Assembly (NCBI GenBank): GCA_021234155.1
Contig: JAJEKV010000084.1
Span: forward strand, 2,857,702 to 2,921,701
Direction: 5' to 3'
Length of the DNA stretch: 64,000 bases
Source: Isoetes taiwanensis
Lineage: Eukaryota; Streptophyta; Lycopodiopsida; Isoetales; Isoetaceae
A program made the position numbers and the translations under genes. Each line of letters opens with the position of its first letter. The stretch's first letter is position 1. Positions 10,419 to 22,400 of the stretch are shown here, one piece after another. The notes below the pieces were generated by a model, which worked only from the letters and a program-made list of their open reading frames with translations, searched no databases and was not told where the DNA came from.

Positions 10419-13400
10419 TTACAACTTAAGTAATAAGGAACGGTGTGCATCCACCGCCCTTAAGTAAGATCCTAAAAGCATTGGCGGCATAGATAATAAA
10501 GAATGAAAGTCCGCCACCTGGATGCCATATTTATCCCTGATATGTACATATTCCGAACATTGCAAGAATACATGATGTTCATCTTCGATGTTCCCTGAAT
10601 TGCATACCTTACATTTCCTGTCTTCCAATGGAGTCTTTGTCCATCTTCCTGTCTCCACTTCCAACTTATGTGAACTTGTTATGTATCTCGATATCATCTG
10701 TCTATAGCCTTTTGGTATATGTGCCTTTAAATAGATTTGGCACTCATAACTCTCCAAATGGTTGACGCTTAGCCCGGTATTGAGTCATCCTTTTTCCCGT
10801 GTTCAGCCCATAGATGTTCTACTCGCTAGCTTTTCCAAAGCAAAACCCTTGCTTCCCCGCTTATCGGGGTTGGCCAATTTGAGCTATTCAAACCCCATCT
10901 ATCAGCCCATTGCATCATGTTCTTTTTCCATCTTTGATCTGAATCCACCAAGGCACCGGTGAGACAAACGATCCGGAATTTTGTTCCCGGACTCGATTAT
11001 AGAAATTAATTGCTTGATACAAACTTTCAAGTTTGAGAGGAAACATGCCCACTTCGCCAACATAATAGCATACGGGATTTGAGAGCTTAATGCCTAGTTC
11101 CTCCTTCAAAAACATTTTTTGAACTGCTTCCAATTGCTTCCATAATTGGGTGGAAATCTCGCCCCCGATTGGTACACCATACAATAAAACCGTTTGCACT
11201 AGAGTCCTTAAACAAGATCTTTTTCAGTCCTTAACCGTGAGAGATGCCTTGCAACATTTTGCCAAAGATGCTATATAAGGCTGCCTTTCCTCGATACTCT
11301 TCTTTTCACACAATTTTTCAACCTGTAATTGGATGCTATATCTATCCCCAAGTATTTGTAGCTGTCCACATTCTCTAGAAACTGCCCTTTGTATGTAAAT
11401 TTCGGCCGTTCCCTAGTTCCAAATATCATGACTTTAGATTTAGATAGATTGACACTCATACTTTTTGCATTACAAAAGGTCTCTAAACTGTTTAAATGTT
11501 CTTGAAGAATCTTTCGATTGCTTGCCAACAATACCACATCATCTGCATAAAGAAGTAATTGGATAACATACATACCCAATTTTGTGCCTGCAAGAGATCT
11601 AGCCCTCAACCAGTCATCTAGTTCATCTATGAAAATTCCGAAAAGTGTTGGAGATAATGGGCAGCCTTGGCGTACCCCAATGGTGCTCTTTGTGTCTGCG
11701 TCAAGATCCCAAGAAATCTTGATCAAAACTTCTGCATATAAGCGTGAGATGACCTCTCTAATATCTTTGGGGAACATCAATTTGCACCATGCGGTCATAA
11801 AGCTCTTTGCGTGGCACTGTATCAAAAGCTTTTGTGAAATCTATGAAAGCGACATACAAGGAAGTATTTGGTGACTTGGCCTTTTCTATCAGAGTTCTGA
11901 GAGTGAGCACATGGTCTAGAGTATTACGATCACTTCTAAAACCTGCTTGACATTCAGATCGTACCTCGGCTTGCTCTGCCCAGGCGCTCAATTTTTTTTC
12001 CAATAAGCTACCTAGGATTTTGGCAAACACACTACCAATTAGAATGGTTCTATAATTGCTTACCTCTTTTTTGTCTCCCCCCTTATGGATTGGATGGACA
12101 CGGTTTACTCTCCAGTTATATGGCAGCCCTTGTATGAGTCCCTTATTCAGCAGATCAGTTAGAATAGTCAACGTTCCATCACCACCCCATTTAAGAAGCT
12201 CCACGCATAAACCATCTGCATCATGTGCCTTATTGTTATTTGTTCGTGATAGACAATCTGCCACCTCTGCTTCAGAGAACATATTTGCACTGAGAGCCAT
12301 TTTTGGCATACCCTCTGCACCTTCTTTTTCATAAATACCCTTAACTAGATTAGCGAGGGCTTCGTGTCCAAGATAGTTTGCTCGATCTGTTGTTCAATGA
12401 GTCCCGAAGCTTTTTGGATGCTTTCTAAATTGCTCAGCTAACTCTGCTTGCTTTTGTTCATAATATTCACGTTTTTTCGTCTAATCATCTGTTTATACGA
12501 TTTTGGTTTGCAAATGCAGTTTTGTGGCAGCTTGCTCCTTGCCTCCTGGCATTCTGAATCCCACCATGAATTACAAGGTTTATCTTGTATGCATCTTTTG
12601 GATAAACCAAAGACATGTTTGGCTGCTCCGAACAAAAGGTGCTGGAATTTTTGTGCATCTTCCTTGAATTGTCCTGTCCATGATGTTGTTGCAATCTGCT
12701 CCTCTATGACTTGCTTGTATGCGAGGTGTTGCTTGTAACTCACTTTGAGTTTTGGATGAAAACTTAGCATCCTCATTTCTGAATTTACTTGCAGCTCAAG
12801 CACCATATGTAATGGTGTATGATCAGATTCAGGAAGTTTATCTCCTACATACAAGTCTATAACCAGATCCTTATTTCTGGCAAGAACATAATCTATTGTG
12901 TTGGCTCCTGCATGATTATAGTAAGTGAGCTTTTCTGATTGTTTGAATGGCATCACTCCATTAAGGATTTTCATCTGGCACAAAGTGCCAAGTTCCAGTA
13001 ACTTCTCACCCATCTCATTAGAGACTGTGTCATCAGAAGTTCTGCTATATGCCATGTCCTCTATTTCATCTAAACAGATGTTTGCCAAATTATCAAATGC
13101 TTTTTAGCTTGTTGGCTGCCCGTAAGGTCCGTTAAAATCTCCCGCAATAAGGATTTCACCTTGTGAAGAATACTCCAATATATCGAGGAGCATAACGTAC
13201 CAAATGGGTTATCCTTATCCGTGATTATGTCTATTATATATATGCGAAGTTCTGGGGCAAAATAGCATCTTCGCTAGGAACAATTGCTTCATGTTCTCCG
13301 TTATTTTTAACCAAATGTATTGGTTATTGCCTGTCATGTTTCAGAATTTGAGTCTCATGCCTTGAGTCTATTCTCTAATAAACCGCAACTCCTCCAAATC

Positions 13401-13550
13401 CACGCCCCGCTCCTAATACTTTTTCATTCTATACTTGTCCTAGAAGTTTAAAACCCATTATATCAGGTGGAAGGCGGCATTGATGAGTCCATGTTTTACG
13501 TAAACAATAAATGTGTCCCCTTTGTTCCCAAATTCGAGAGTGGCATTCAC
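10419..13550 (-). pseudogene. LINE ORF2: endonuclease, reverse transcriptase, CCHC motif (broken)
   Basis: Endonuclease: GRGFGGVAVY near 13,390-13,430, the catalytic-type IAGDFNGPYGQ at about 13,110-13,150, and at 12,438-13,088 NTIDYVLARNKDLVIDLYV followed by SDHTPLHMVLELQ, the C-terminal Asp/His motif of APE nucleases. Reverse transcriptase: 12,309-11,758 has NYRTILIGSVFAKILGSLLEK, QAGFRSDRNTLDHVL and FIDFTKAFDTV. 11,825-11,271 has GVRQGCPLSPTLFGIFIDEL and the active-site YADDVVLL (about 11,530-11,550). Thumb and connection residues are at 11,199-10,915 (ILLY-like, EVGMFPLKLESLYQ). The C-terminus (10,757-10,419) carries a Cys-x2-Cys, His-x4-Cys motif (CKVCNSGN, then HHVFLQC). The enzyme nicks target DNA and copies its own RNA. 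At least four frame breaks separate these blocks, so it is inactive. Confidence 0.85.
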
Positions 13551-13699
13551 CTTTGCCTCGTTAATCCATGTGCATTCCATAGACTTACTCTCAAGACCCT
13601 TATATCCTATTTATGCTTTTGGTTAGTGATAAGCGCCTTGCCTCTCTCGATCTAAATATGCTACCAAATCCCGAAGTCTCTTGTTGCTTTTACTTTAGC

Positions 13700-14492
13700 C
13701 CTCCTTTTTTCCTTATTTCCAATTTTGGATAGGTGTTAGATCAATATCTAACCATACCTTTTAAGCCTTTTAGTGCACTTCGTTTGTGAAGCACATGCAT
13801 CTCTTGCTTCTTTACTATGGAATTTTACTAGAATGGGACGACTATTGAAGCCCTGGTTTTCCCAATCTTCTTCTTTGAGACATAGTTCGGATCATGAAGG
13901 TGCATAGTTTCGTAAAAGAAACTTCTTTATCAGATCTGTAATATCCTCTCCTTCAATCTCTTGAAGACCGGATATTTTCGTGATTCTTAGCCCGAATTTC
14001 GATCTCTTTGCTTCGATGAGACCTCAAAGATGGTGAATCTTCATTTCTTCTTTGGTATGCGCACCAATAGAGCTCCCACCATGGATAAGACTATCTAACT
14101 CCTTCAACTGCTCATCTTTGAGATCAAGCATCGGGCCATCTTGTGATCTTTGCGCTCGGGACCTTTGCACTTCGCCATGAATTAGCCCATCGTCCCCACG
14201 TATGCCTCAAAGATAGGGGCTCATAAGTGGCACTTTATACTTAAGTAGCATCCTCAATTCTCGCTCAGATTGCAAACCCAAGACTTTAAGTTATTTCTCA
14301 TCATATCTTCCAACTCGGACTCATGCTCGCCACCTCCCACATAATTGGACCGACATTCTTTCTCAACCGATGCTACAAAACGGTTAATTGGATCATTAGT
14401 TTGCATATGTCGCTTCGGGTCGGGCCCAGGCGATATTTGATTGATGAGGATGCCCTAATTTCACTAAGCATCTCTGTCCCCATCGAGGCCAT
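13700..14492 (-). pseudogene. LINE ORF1, RNA-binding chaperone-type protein (broken)
   Basis: A Met codon near 14,490 opens MASMGTEMLSEIRASSSIKY, then the frame fails repeatedly. Around 14,020-13,910 a frame reads FGLRITKISGLQEIEGEDIT, followed by DLIKKFLLRNY. At 13,850-13,740 another reads RPILVKFHSKEARDAC and then LDIDLTP. A 'R-I-x-G-L-x-E-x-E-G-E-D' stretch followed by 'R-P-x-x-V-K-F-x-S' and 'D-L-T-P' is the pattern of L1-type ORF1 proteins, an RRM followed by a C-terminal domain, which bind the element RNA. It lies directly upstream of the endonuclease, as expected. Stops and frameshifts make it nonfunctional. Confidence 0.55.
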
Positions 14493-14500
14493 TTTATGCC

Positions 14501-15120
14501 TACAAACAAAACAAAATAATGAATACAAAAGCCAAGCATGCACAAAGTAAATGCAACATAATAATGACAATATCAAACATGTATGTAGACCATATAATCA
14601 TTACTTATAACACGCCCTATGGCTTACTAATACCTTATTCGATCCCCCCTAACCCCAAAAAGCAAGAAAAAAAAAAAGAAGAAGAAACAAGAAAAACTAA
14701 ATAGGTTAGATTAGGGTATTGGACCCACGGTCAATTTACATTCAGATTACTAGTTAATTAGTTAGCAGATAGTCCCAAATTTAGTTAACTTTTTAACTAA
14801 AAAAACACTACCTAAACTTATCTTCGCGACCTTGTTCAATTAGTTAGCAAAATTAACTAAAAATTAACTAAATTAGAAATTAGCACTATAGAGGTCACTT
14901 TAAGTTTAGTTAATTGTACATATAATTTTTTTATGCCTTTGGCTAACTTAACTAGACATGTTCAAATAATTTAGTTAATTAGTTAAGTTATTTTTTTTAC
15001 CAAAGCTTTTAGTGCTTAATTAGTACTACATTAAGTTAGCCTAACCTATTTTTTTTTAACTAGCACGCGTGTGAAGGGAATCATCCGCCATCGTTAACTT
15101 AACCTAGCCCTAGCTACCTC
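14501..15120. repeat. AT-rich spacer with TTAACTAATTAGTTAA-like words
   Basis: No gene. From about 14,740 to 15,060 the words 'tagttaattagtt' and 'ttaacta' recur many times in both orientations, giving short palindromes such as TTAACTAATTAG. A run of A and GAA at 14,664-14,695 precedes it. Confidence 0.5.
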
Positions 15121-15129
15121 TAGCTAAAA

Positions 15130-15540
15130 TCGACAATAAACGTGAACTAAGGCCCGAACACATGGTCCTCCCCACCGCAAGGTGGAGCCGACCATGTCCC
15201 TTGCCGTGAGCCACATCTACCTAAGAATGAGAAGAAAAGTGGACTTGGACCGGGACACCTAGTCCTCTCCACGCAAGGTGGAGCCGACCGTGCCCCTTGA
15301 ACAAGCCACTACAATTTTATTTTAAACCTAAAAAATAACAAGTGGAACTGAAGTGGACTTAAACCTCCGGCACGCGGGTCCTCTCCACTCTAGGTGGAGC
15401 CGACCGTGCCCCCTTGAACAAGCCACTCATTAACCTAGGAAACATTTATGATTGTAGTGAAAGTGGACTTGAACCCGGGTACATGGTCCTCCCCACTCTA
15501 GGTGGAGCCGACCCGTGCCCTTGAACAAGCCACTCCATCA
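15130..15540. repeat. Four-copy tandem repeat of about 105 bp with a CTCCAC/GTGGAG hairpin
   Basis: Four imperfect copies (about 15,137, 15,239, 15,351 and 15,459) share 'gtggactt', then 'ggtcctctccac', a short loop, 'aggtggagccgacc' and 'cttgaacaagccac'. The CTCCAC and GTGGAG halves can pair. The same repeat, in the same orientation, occurs three times at 48,308-48,610, linking the two parts of the proposed CACTA element. Confidence 0.8.
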
Positions 15541-15664
15541 ATTTTTTAACCTACTTAAAACTATAAAAATAAAATACAAGTGCGATCAACTACTTACCAA
15601 AATAAGGACGCTGTGGTACAAGATCCCGTCCGGGTCCAAATCGTAATAGAAAGCCGCAAAATGT

Positions 15665-16470
15665 AAGTAACAAAGCATTAGAAGAATAAGAACAAAGAAG
15701 AAAAAGATCAAGAAGAAAGAAAGGAAAAAGGGGGATAGAAAACAAGAGATAGAAATAAAACAAGAGAAAGAAATAAGAGAATAGAAGGGAAGAAATAAGG
15801 ATAGAATAGAGAAGAAATAAGAGAAGAAACAAGAAAGAATGAAGAAAAATAAGAGGAAATAAGAGAAGGGAAGGGAATAGAATGGAAGGAAGAAATAAGG
15901 GAAGGGAAAGAAAAGGATCGAATGGAAAGTGAGGAAGAAATGTGAAGAATAAGAAACAAATGAAGAATGAAGAAATGAAATTAAAAAGAATGAAGAATAA
16001 GAAATGAAAAAAAATGAAGAATAAGGAAGGGAAGAGAAGAAAGAAATGAGGGAAGGGAGGGGAAAGAATGAGGAATGAGAAAGCATGAGAAAGAATGGAA
16101 ATGAGAAACAAATGAGAAAGAAATGAGAAAGCATGAGAAAGAAATGAGAAAGCAAGAAATGAGAAAGAATGAGGAAGAATGAGAAAGAGTGAGGAATAAA
16201 GAATGAGAAAGCATGAGGAAGAAAGAAATGAGAAAGAATGAGGAAGAAAAGAATGAGAAAGAAATGAGTAAATAAGAAATATGTGAAGAAAGAATGAGGA
16301 AAGAATGAAGCATGGAAGAAGGAGGAAGAAATGAAGCATGAGGAAGAATGAGGAAGAAATGAAGCATGAGGAAGAAAGAAGGAGGAAGAATGAATGAGGC
16401 ATGGAAGAATGGGAAGAAAAAAAATCAAGAACAAAGAAGAAGAGGAAGGAAAGGAAACCAAAAAGAGGAA
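15665..16470. repeat. Polypurine tract of about 800 bp (GAA/GGAA/GAATGA words)
   Basis: The plus strand is almost pure A and G, with repeated words 'gaatgagaaagaa', 'gaggaagaa' and 'aagcatgag'. The long Ser/Phe/Leu-rich minus-strand frames here (up to 301 codons) are a by-product of this composition, because purine-rich DNA rarely forms stops on its complement. Such a tract could form triplex DNA. Confidence 0.85.
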
Positions 16471-16639
16471 GGTTGGGCATGCACCATTCAATCCAAAAAC
16501 CTATTCAATCTAAAAAACATGATATACTAACCTTAGAATAGTTGCTTTGGTGTAGATCAGTGGTACTAGCCATGATGGATCACCCAAGAACCTCAAAGAA
16601 GTAGGGCAAAAAGAAGTTCCGAAAAGCCGGCCACCCGCT

Positions 16640-16780
16640 GGTTCAAAAAATATTACGAGCCGCAGATAAGCGACGCCGACGTTATTTCAAATCAGATAAA
16701 TACATATAAATACGGCCTTATGTCGTGATGCGACGCCCCGCGACGTATTTTGTTATAGCGACGTTATTTTTTTGCATCTT
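16640..16780. repeat. GCGACG-rich block, left flank of the array
   Basis: It contains 'aagcgacgccgacg', 'gtgatgcgacgcc' and 'tattttgttatagcgacg'. The last two recur in the same order and orientation at 42,438-42,492 on the other side of the tandem array. The GCGACG words also mark both CACTA termini. Confidence 0.55.
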
Positions 16781-17519
16781 TTTTAATGTGATGCTCATTA
16801 AAGTTTGTCCCTAGGCTTATTTGAATGCCCCGAGGCATGCATGCAAATAATCACATTCCGGATTCTATTACTACCAAATAAAATTGTATGGCTTAAGTTA
16901 ATCGCCGTTCCTCGGGACGTCGCCGCTTCAGACGCCAAGGGTTTGATGTGTTCTCCCGACCGATCTGATTTTTTTGGTCCTGTTTCGAGCTGGATCCTTG
17001 AACTGAGGATTCAACTGGCCGGATATATAGGGGAACCGAGCCGGAGGGTGTTCATTAGCATACCCCTGTGGGGCGGTGCCGTGACAGTCTGCCCGAGAAC
17101 GCTTTTTGGGGTCCGGCTCCCCGGGACGGACTCTCCTCTCTACTGAGGTGGCCATTCAAAGTCCTCGCCTTGTTTGACTTGGGGAAGGGTGCCAGTCATG
17201 CTTGCCCAACAACGGGCTGCCCGGACCGTTCTAACCCCAACGCTTGGGTCTGGACCTTATCCGAAAATTTTGGAAATTTTCCTATATGCTGGTGATGACC
17301 ATGGAAGCCAGCTGACCAAAAACCATAATTTAATTCCATGCCATGCATTAACTACTTAATTTATGAACCATAAATGCAATAAAATGCATAACTAAAAGAG
17401 TGTGCATCGAAAAAAGGCGAGTCTTTGACCAGGGGGGCAACAAGGCGGTGCGGACACATTAAAAAAATTTCCACTTGGAAAGCAATCTTTCATCAAGGTA
17501 CAATTGTTTCTGAGAAACA

Positions 17520-18085
17520 AAACCAGTTCATTACAAGTTAGTTATGCCATCCATGTCAAATAGCTTTAGGGAGCAGAAAAACCAAAACAAAAACCCTTCT
17601 AGAACGGGCAAGTCACGTGGTTTACGTTTCGAGGCCCTCTCCTTGTCGATTTGGTCGGACCTTGCGCCGCGGTCTTGACATGGAGTGGGGGTGTTGACGC
17701 CTTGAGTCGGGACCCTAAACTCCCCGGAAGTTGCTTGCCCTGAATTCAGTTCATTACAAGTTAATTATGCCATCCATGTCAAATAGCTTTAGGAGCAGTC
17801 GTTGAACAAGGGCATCCTCTCTATCCATATGCCTTGATATCAAACACAACCATCATCACAAGCAACCAAATCTACCCCTCCCCCAACCCGCACTAGTCTT
17901 TTGCTTTTCTCAGAATCATTTATCTTCATTCTAGTAGTTATGATGCTTTTCTCAGAATCATTTATCTTCATTCTAATAGTTATGATGCTTATATTCTCAA
18001 TGCAATCTTAGACCAAATATAACGCCCAAATGAGCCAAGGTCAACCCAAGTACAACGATCCCACAAACTCCATTCCTTTGACCTT
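17520..18085. repeat. B module, copy 1
   Basis: It joins a partial A-unit piece (gtggtttacg to gacatggagtgggggtg) to a sequence not found in A: 'cattacaagttaattatgcc', 'gcctgatatc'-like text, 'acacaaccatcatcacaagc', and a 38-bp direct duplication containing 'tcatttatcttcattcta' and 'tagttatgatgctt'. It ends at the A anchor. The 'gttcattacaagtta' start is duplicated here (17,528 and 17,748). Confidence 0.8.
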
Positions 18086-18089
18086 AGCT

Positions 18090-19470
18090 AACCCTTTGAC
18101 CTAGACCTTCTCCTAAAATTTCAAAATTGGGTCGCGGTGGCCGAGATGGATTAGAATCCAGCATGGCAAAAATCAGGGAATTTATATTTTGGCTAAAGTA
18201 AATGAAAAATTTAATCGCTAATTTATGAATGTCTTGCCAAATAGAAATAAGAGAGTGAAAAGTATTGTTTAGCCAAACCATAGAAACCCGACTTCTACTT
18301 GCTATATGAAATATACACTAGTAGGGAGGAGGATTTGTGCCCAAAGCATTATTTTAGAATGCCCAAAGAAAAATGACGCAATTGAAAAAAATATAGTAAT
18401 TTGGCCTCCTACCATGAAATTTTGGGATGATGTTTGGGGTAGTTTAGCTAAACACTAGAAAGTTGAGAGGAAAATATGTAAAGTTTAGCCAGTTTTGGGT
18501 CCCAAGTTTAGCTAAAACAGACGCTATTAAGTCTATGCATTAGTAATTTATTATCGCCCCCAAAACGAATTTATTTTCGTGACAATGCAAACCCTTCTAG
18601 AACCCATCGGGAGGAGGCAACCCAAATTGTGGTTTACGCTTTTGGAGGCCCCTCCCTTCAAGTCTCGTCTAGGAACCCGCATTCGGTTTACGGCCAGGGA
18701 CCTTGGCGATTCGCTGACTTGACTTATCGTGGAGTGGGGGGGTGTTGACGCCGTGAGCATGGACCCTAAAATCCCCCTAAGCCGCTTTGCCCCACTTCCT
18801 CTCCCCAAGGACGGGACTGACGGGCGACCTCCCTCTCCTGGATCGCGATTTGGCTCGCCAATGGACCTTAACGCCGACATTGCCCCGGGGACCAAGTTCC
18901 GCGGGCCGTAAGACCACCCTCGGACTTCCAAGAAGCGCCAAAGTAGCTCACTTCCATCACACTCGTGAGTCATTGGCCTAGGATGTGGATGCTGGATAAC
19001 CGCCGCGGGAGGGCGGAGTGTTTCTTTCTTTGCAAACCGACCTTGTAACTTGCTCCCTAGGGTAATTTCGGGCCATTCCTGACGATTTGCTGTGGTCGAT
19101 TTGCCATTCCCGAGTCCTGCGTTCTAAACGACAAGACATGGGTGGTTTCTACAAGGCCGACCTCAGACGATCGCGGGTTTGACAAGTTCTCCTGACCGAT
19201 CCGAATCTTTTGGGCCTTCCCCAAGAGGGGCCCCCGAACGGAGGATCCAACCGGCCGGATAGGGGAACCGGCTCCCGAGGGTGGTCATTAGCGCAGCCCC
19301 CGGGAGCCGCCAGAAGGGCTGCCTCGAACTTTTTTGATCCCACTTTTGGGTCCTGGACCTCCCTCTTGTGAGGGATTCCCCGCAAGGTCCTGGCCTCGCT
19401 TGACTTGGGGAAGGGTGCCACCCTGCTGTCCCGCAAACCGCTGCCCCGACCGGCTCTAATGCTAACCCTT
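18090..19470. repeat. A unit with a unique insert of about 0.28 kb
   Basis: This copy is 1,380 bp instead of about 1,110. Between about 18,290 and 18,590 it holds DNA absent from other copies ('tttagctaaacactagaaag', 'tttagccagttttgggtccc'), after which the normal unit resumes with duplicated 'tttattttcgtgacaatgc' text. It is the second most diverged copy and lies next to the left edge. Confidence 0.7.
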
Positions 19471-22400
19471 TGACCTAGACCTTTCCCAAAATTTCGAAAA
19501 TTGGGTGTGGCCGGAGATGGATTAGGAATCCAGCTGGCAAAAATCAGAATTTATTTTCGCATAATGCATTAATTGCGAATTTATGAATGTCTTGCCATCG
19601 CAAAAAGCGCCCCGACTTCTACTTGCCACATCGAGGAGGACAGGCCCAAACTCCGGCCTCCGCCGGGTTCCCTTGCTCCCGTATTCTCGGCTGGGTACTG
19701 CTTCGCCAGTCCTGCGTAACAGTCTCGTTCCCCCCCAAAACGTGAAACCTTCTAGAACCTCGGGCAACCCACAAGGTTTACTTTTGAGGCCCTCTCCTTG
19801 TCGATTCGGGCGGGACTGGCGGCGCGGACTTGACGTGGAGGGGGTGTTGACGCCAGAGCACGGACCCTAAAATCCCCCTAAGCTGCTTGCCCCACTTCCT
19901 CTCCCCAAGGCCTTGGGGACTGACCGGCCACCTCCCTCTCCGAATCACGATTTGATCCGCCAATGGACTGAACGCCGACATTGCCCGGGACCAAGTTCCG
20001 CGGGCTAGAAGACCACCCCACCTCCAAGAAGCCAAAGTAGCTCACTTCCATCACACTCGTGAGTCGATTGGCCTAGGGATGTGGATGCGGGATCTTGTCG
20101 TGGAGGGCGGAGTGTTTTTTCTTTGCAAACCGACCTTTGTAACTTGCTCCCTAGGGTAATTTCGCCATTCCTGGACGATTTGGCAGGTCGATTTGCCATT
20201 CCCGGAGCCTCCCAATGCCCGAACGACAAGACACCGCGGTTTTTACAAGGCCGACCTCAGACGCCCCGCCGGTTTGACAAGTTCTCCCGACCGACTGGAA
20301 TCTTTTGGGCCTTCCCAAGAGGGGCCCCGAACGGAGGATCCAACGGCCGGATAGGGGAACCGGGCCCGAGGGTGGTCATTAGCGTGCAACCCCCTGGGAG
20401 CCGGAAGAAGGGCTGCGGGAACTTTTTAGATCCCGCCTCTTGGGGTCCTGGACTCTCCCTCTGTGAGGGATCCCCGCAAGGTCCCGGGCCTCGCTTTGAC
20501 TTGGGGAAGGGTGCCAGCCCTGGGCTGCCCCGCAAGGGGTGCCGCCCGACCGCTCTAATGCTAACCCTTTGACCTGGACCTTCTCCCAAAATTTCAAAAA
20601 TTGGGTTGCAGCTGGAGATGGATTAGGAATCCAGCTGGCAAAAAAAATCAGAATTTATTTTCGCATACAATGCATTAATTGCTAATTTATGAATGTCTTG
20701 CCATAAAAAAGCCTCGACTTCTACTTGCCACATCGGGAGGAGGACAGGCCCAAACTCCGGCCCGCCGGGCCTCTTGTTCCGTGATTCTACCGCTGCCTTC
20801 TGCCAGTCCCAAGTGCAAATGATCAAGTCTCGCCCCCAAAACGTAAACCCTTCTAGAACCCGCAACCCACAAGGTTTACGCTTTGGAGGCCCTCTCCTTG
20901 TCGTGATTCGGGCGGACCTTGCGCCGTGACTTGACGTGGAGTGGGGTGTTGATGCCGAGCACCTGACCCTAAAATCCCCTCCCTAAGCCGCTTGTTCCCT
21001 TCTCTCCCCAAGGCCCGGGGACCGGACGGGCACCTCCCCTCCTAACCGCATTTGGCTCGCCAATGGAGTTAACGCCGACATTGCCCTCGGGGACCAAGTT
21101 CCGCGGGCCAGAAGACCACCCGACCTCCAAGAAACGCCAAAGTACCTCACTTCCATCACACTCGTAGTCCATTGGCCTAGGATGAGGGATGCGGGATACC
21201 GGCCGTGGAGGGCGGAGTGTTTTCTTTGCAAAACCGACCTTGTAACTTGCTCCCTAGGGTAATTTCGCCATTCCAGGATGATTTGCGGTGGTCGATTTGC
21301 CATTCCGGAGCCTCCCTGCGTTCAACGACAAGACATCAATGGTTTCTACAAGGCCGCACTCGACGCCCGGTTTGACAAGTTCTCCTGGACCGATCTGGAA
21401 TCTTTTGGGCCTTCCCCAAGAGGGGCCCCCGAACGGAGGATCCAACGGCCGGATAGGGGAACCGGCCCGAGGGTGGTCATTAGCGCAAAGCCGGGGGAGC
21501 GCCAGAAGGGCTGCCTCGGAACTTTTTGATCCCGCCTTTGGGGTCCGGACTTCCCCTCTTGTGAGGGATCCCCGCAAGGTCCCGGCCTCGCTTGACTTGG
21601 GGAAGGGTGCCAGCGTGGCTCCCGCAAACGGCCGCCCCGACCGCTCTAATGCTAACCCTTTGACCTAGACCTTCTCCTAAAATTTCAAAATTGGGCCGTA
21701 GGCCGGAGATGGATTAGGAATCCACCGGCAAAAATCAGAATTTATTTTCGGTACAATGCATTAATTGCGATTTATGAATGTCTTGCCATCGCAAAAGCCC
21801 CCGACTTCTACTTGCCACATCGGGAGGAGGACAGGCCCAAACTCCGGCCCGCCAGTTCCCTTTGCTCCTATTCTCGGGTTGGGTGCTTCTGGGCCGTGTC
21901 CCAAGTGCAATAGACCAAGTCTCTGGCCCCCAAAACGTGAAACCCTTCTAGAACCTCGGGCAACCCACTGTGGTTTACGCTTTGGGAGGCCCTCTCCTTG
22001 TCGATTCGCAAGGACCTTTGCGCCATGACTTGACGTGGAGTGGGGTGTTGACGCTGTGAGCACGCACTCCCAAAATCCCCTAAGTCGCTTGTCCGAATTT
22101 CCTCTCCCCAAGGCCCTCGGGGACTTACTCGCGCCACCTCCCCTCTCCGGACCGCATTTGGCTCGCCAATGGACTCGAGAACGCCGACATTGCCCCAGGG
22201 ACTAAGTTCCGTGGGCCAAGACCACTGACCTCCAAGAAACGCCAAAGTAGCTCACTTCCATCACACTCGTAGTCGATTGGCCTAGGATGTGGATGCGGGA
22301 TACCGCCGTGGGAGGGCGTGAGTGTTTCTTTTTTTTTGCAAAACCGACCTTGTAATTTGCTCCCTAGGGTAATTTAGCCATTCCTGACGATTTGATGTGG

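Larger units (their letters stand above)
10333..14500 (-). mobile_element. LINE (ORF1 + APE endonuclease + RT), near full length
   Basis: Reading down from about 14.5 kb there are ORF1 remains, an apurinic-type endonuclease, a reverse transcriptase and a C-terminal Cys/His motif, then a short 3' UTR and a (TAA)n tail at 10,333-10,366. This is a complete LINE architecture of about 4.2 kb. A microsatellite tail instead of poly(A), and RT motifs such as GVRQGCPLSPTLFGIFIDEL, suggest a Jockey/I/RTE-like group and not the plant L1 type, but a tree would be needed. A second member of the same family lies at 51.9-53.56 kb. The copy is decayed by several frameshifts and stops. It is nested inside the proposed CACTA element. 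Confidence 0.8.

Noticed and set aside
15586-16491. Overlapping 301- and 296-codon minus-strand frames rich in Ser, Phe and Leu
   Set aside because: They arise from the polypurine tract, which lacks stops on its complement. Two frames are open at once and neither has a domain or varied composition.
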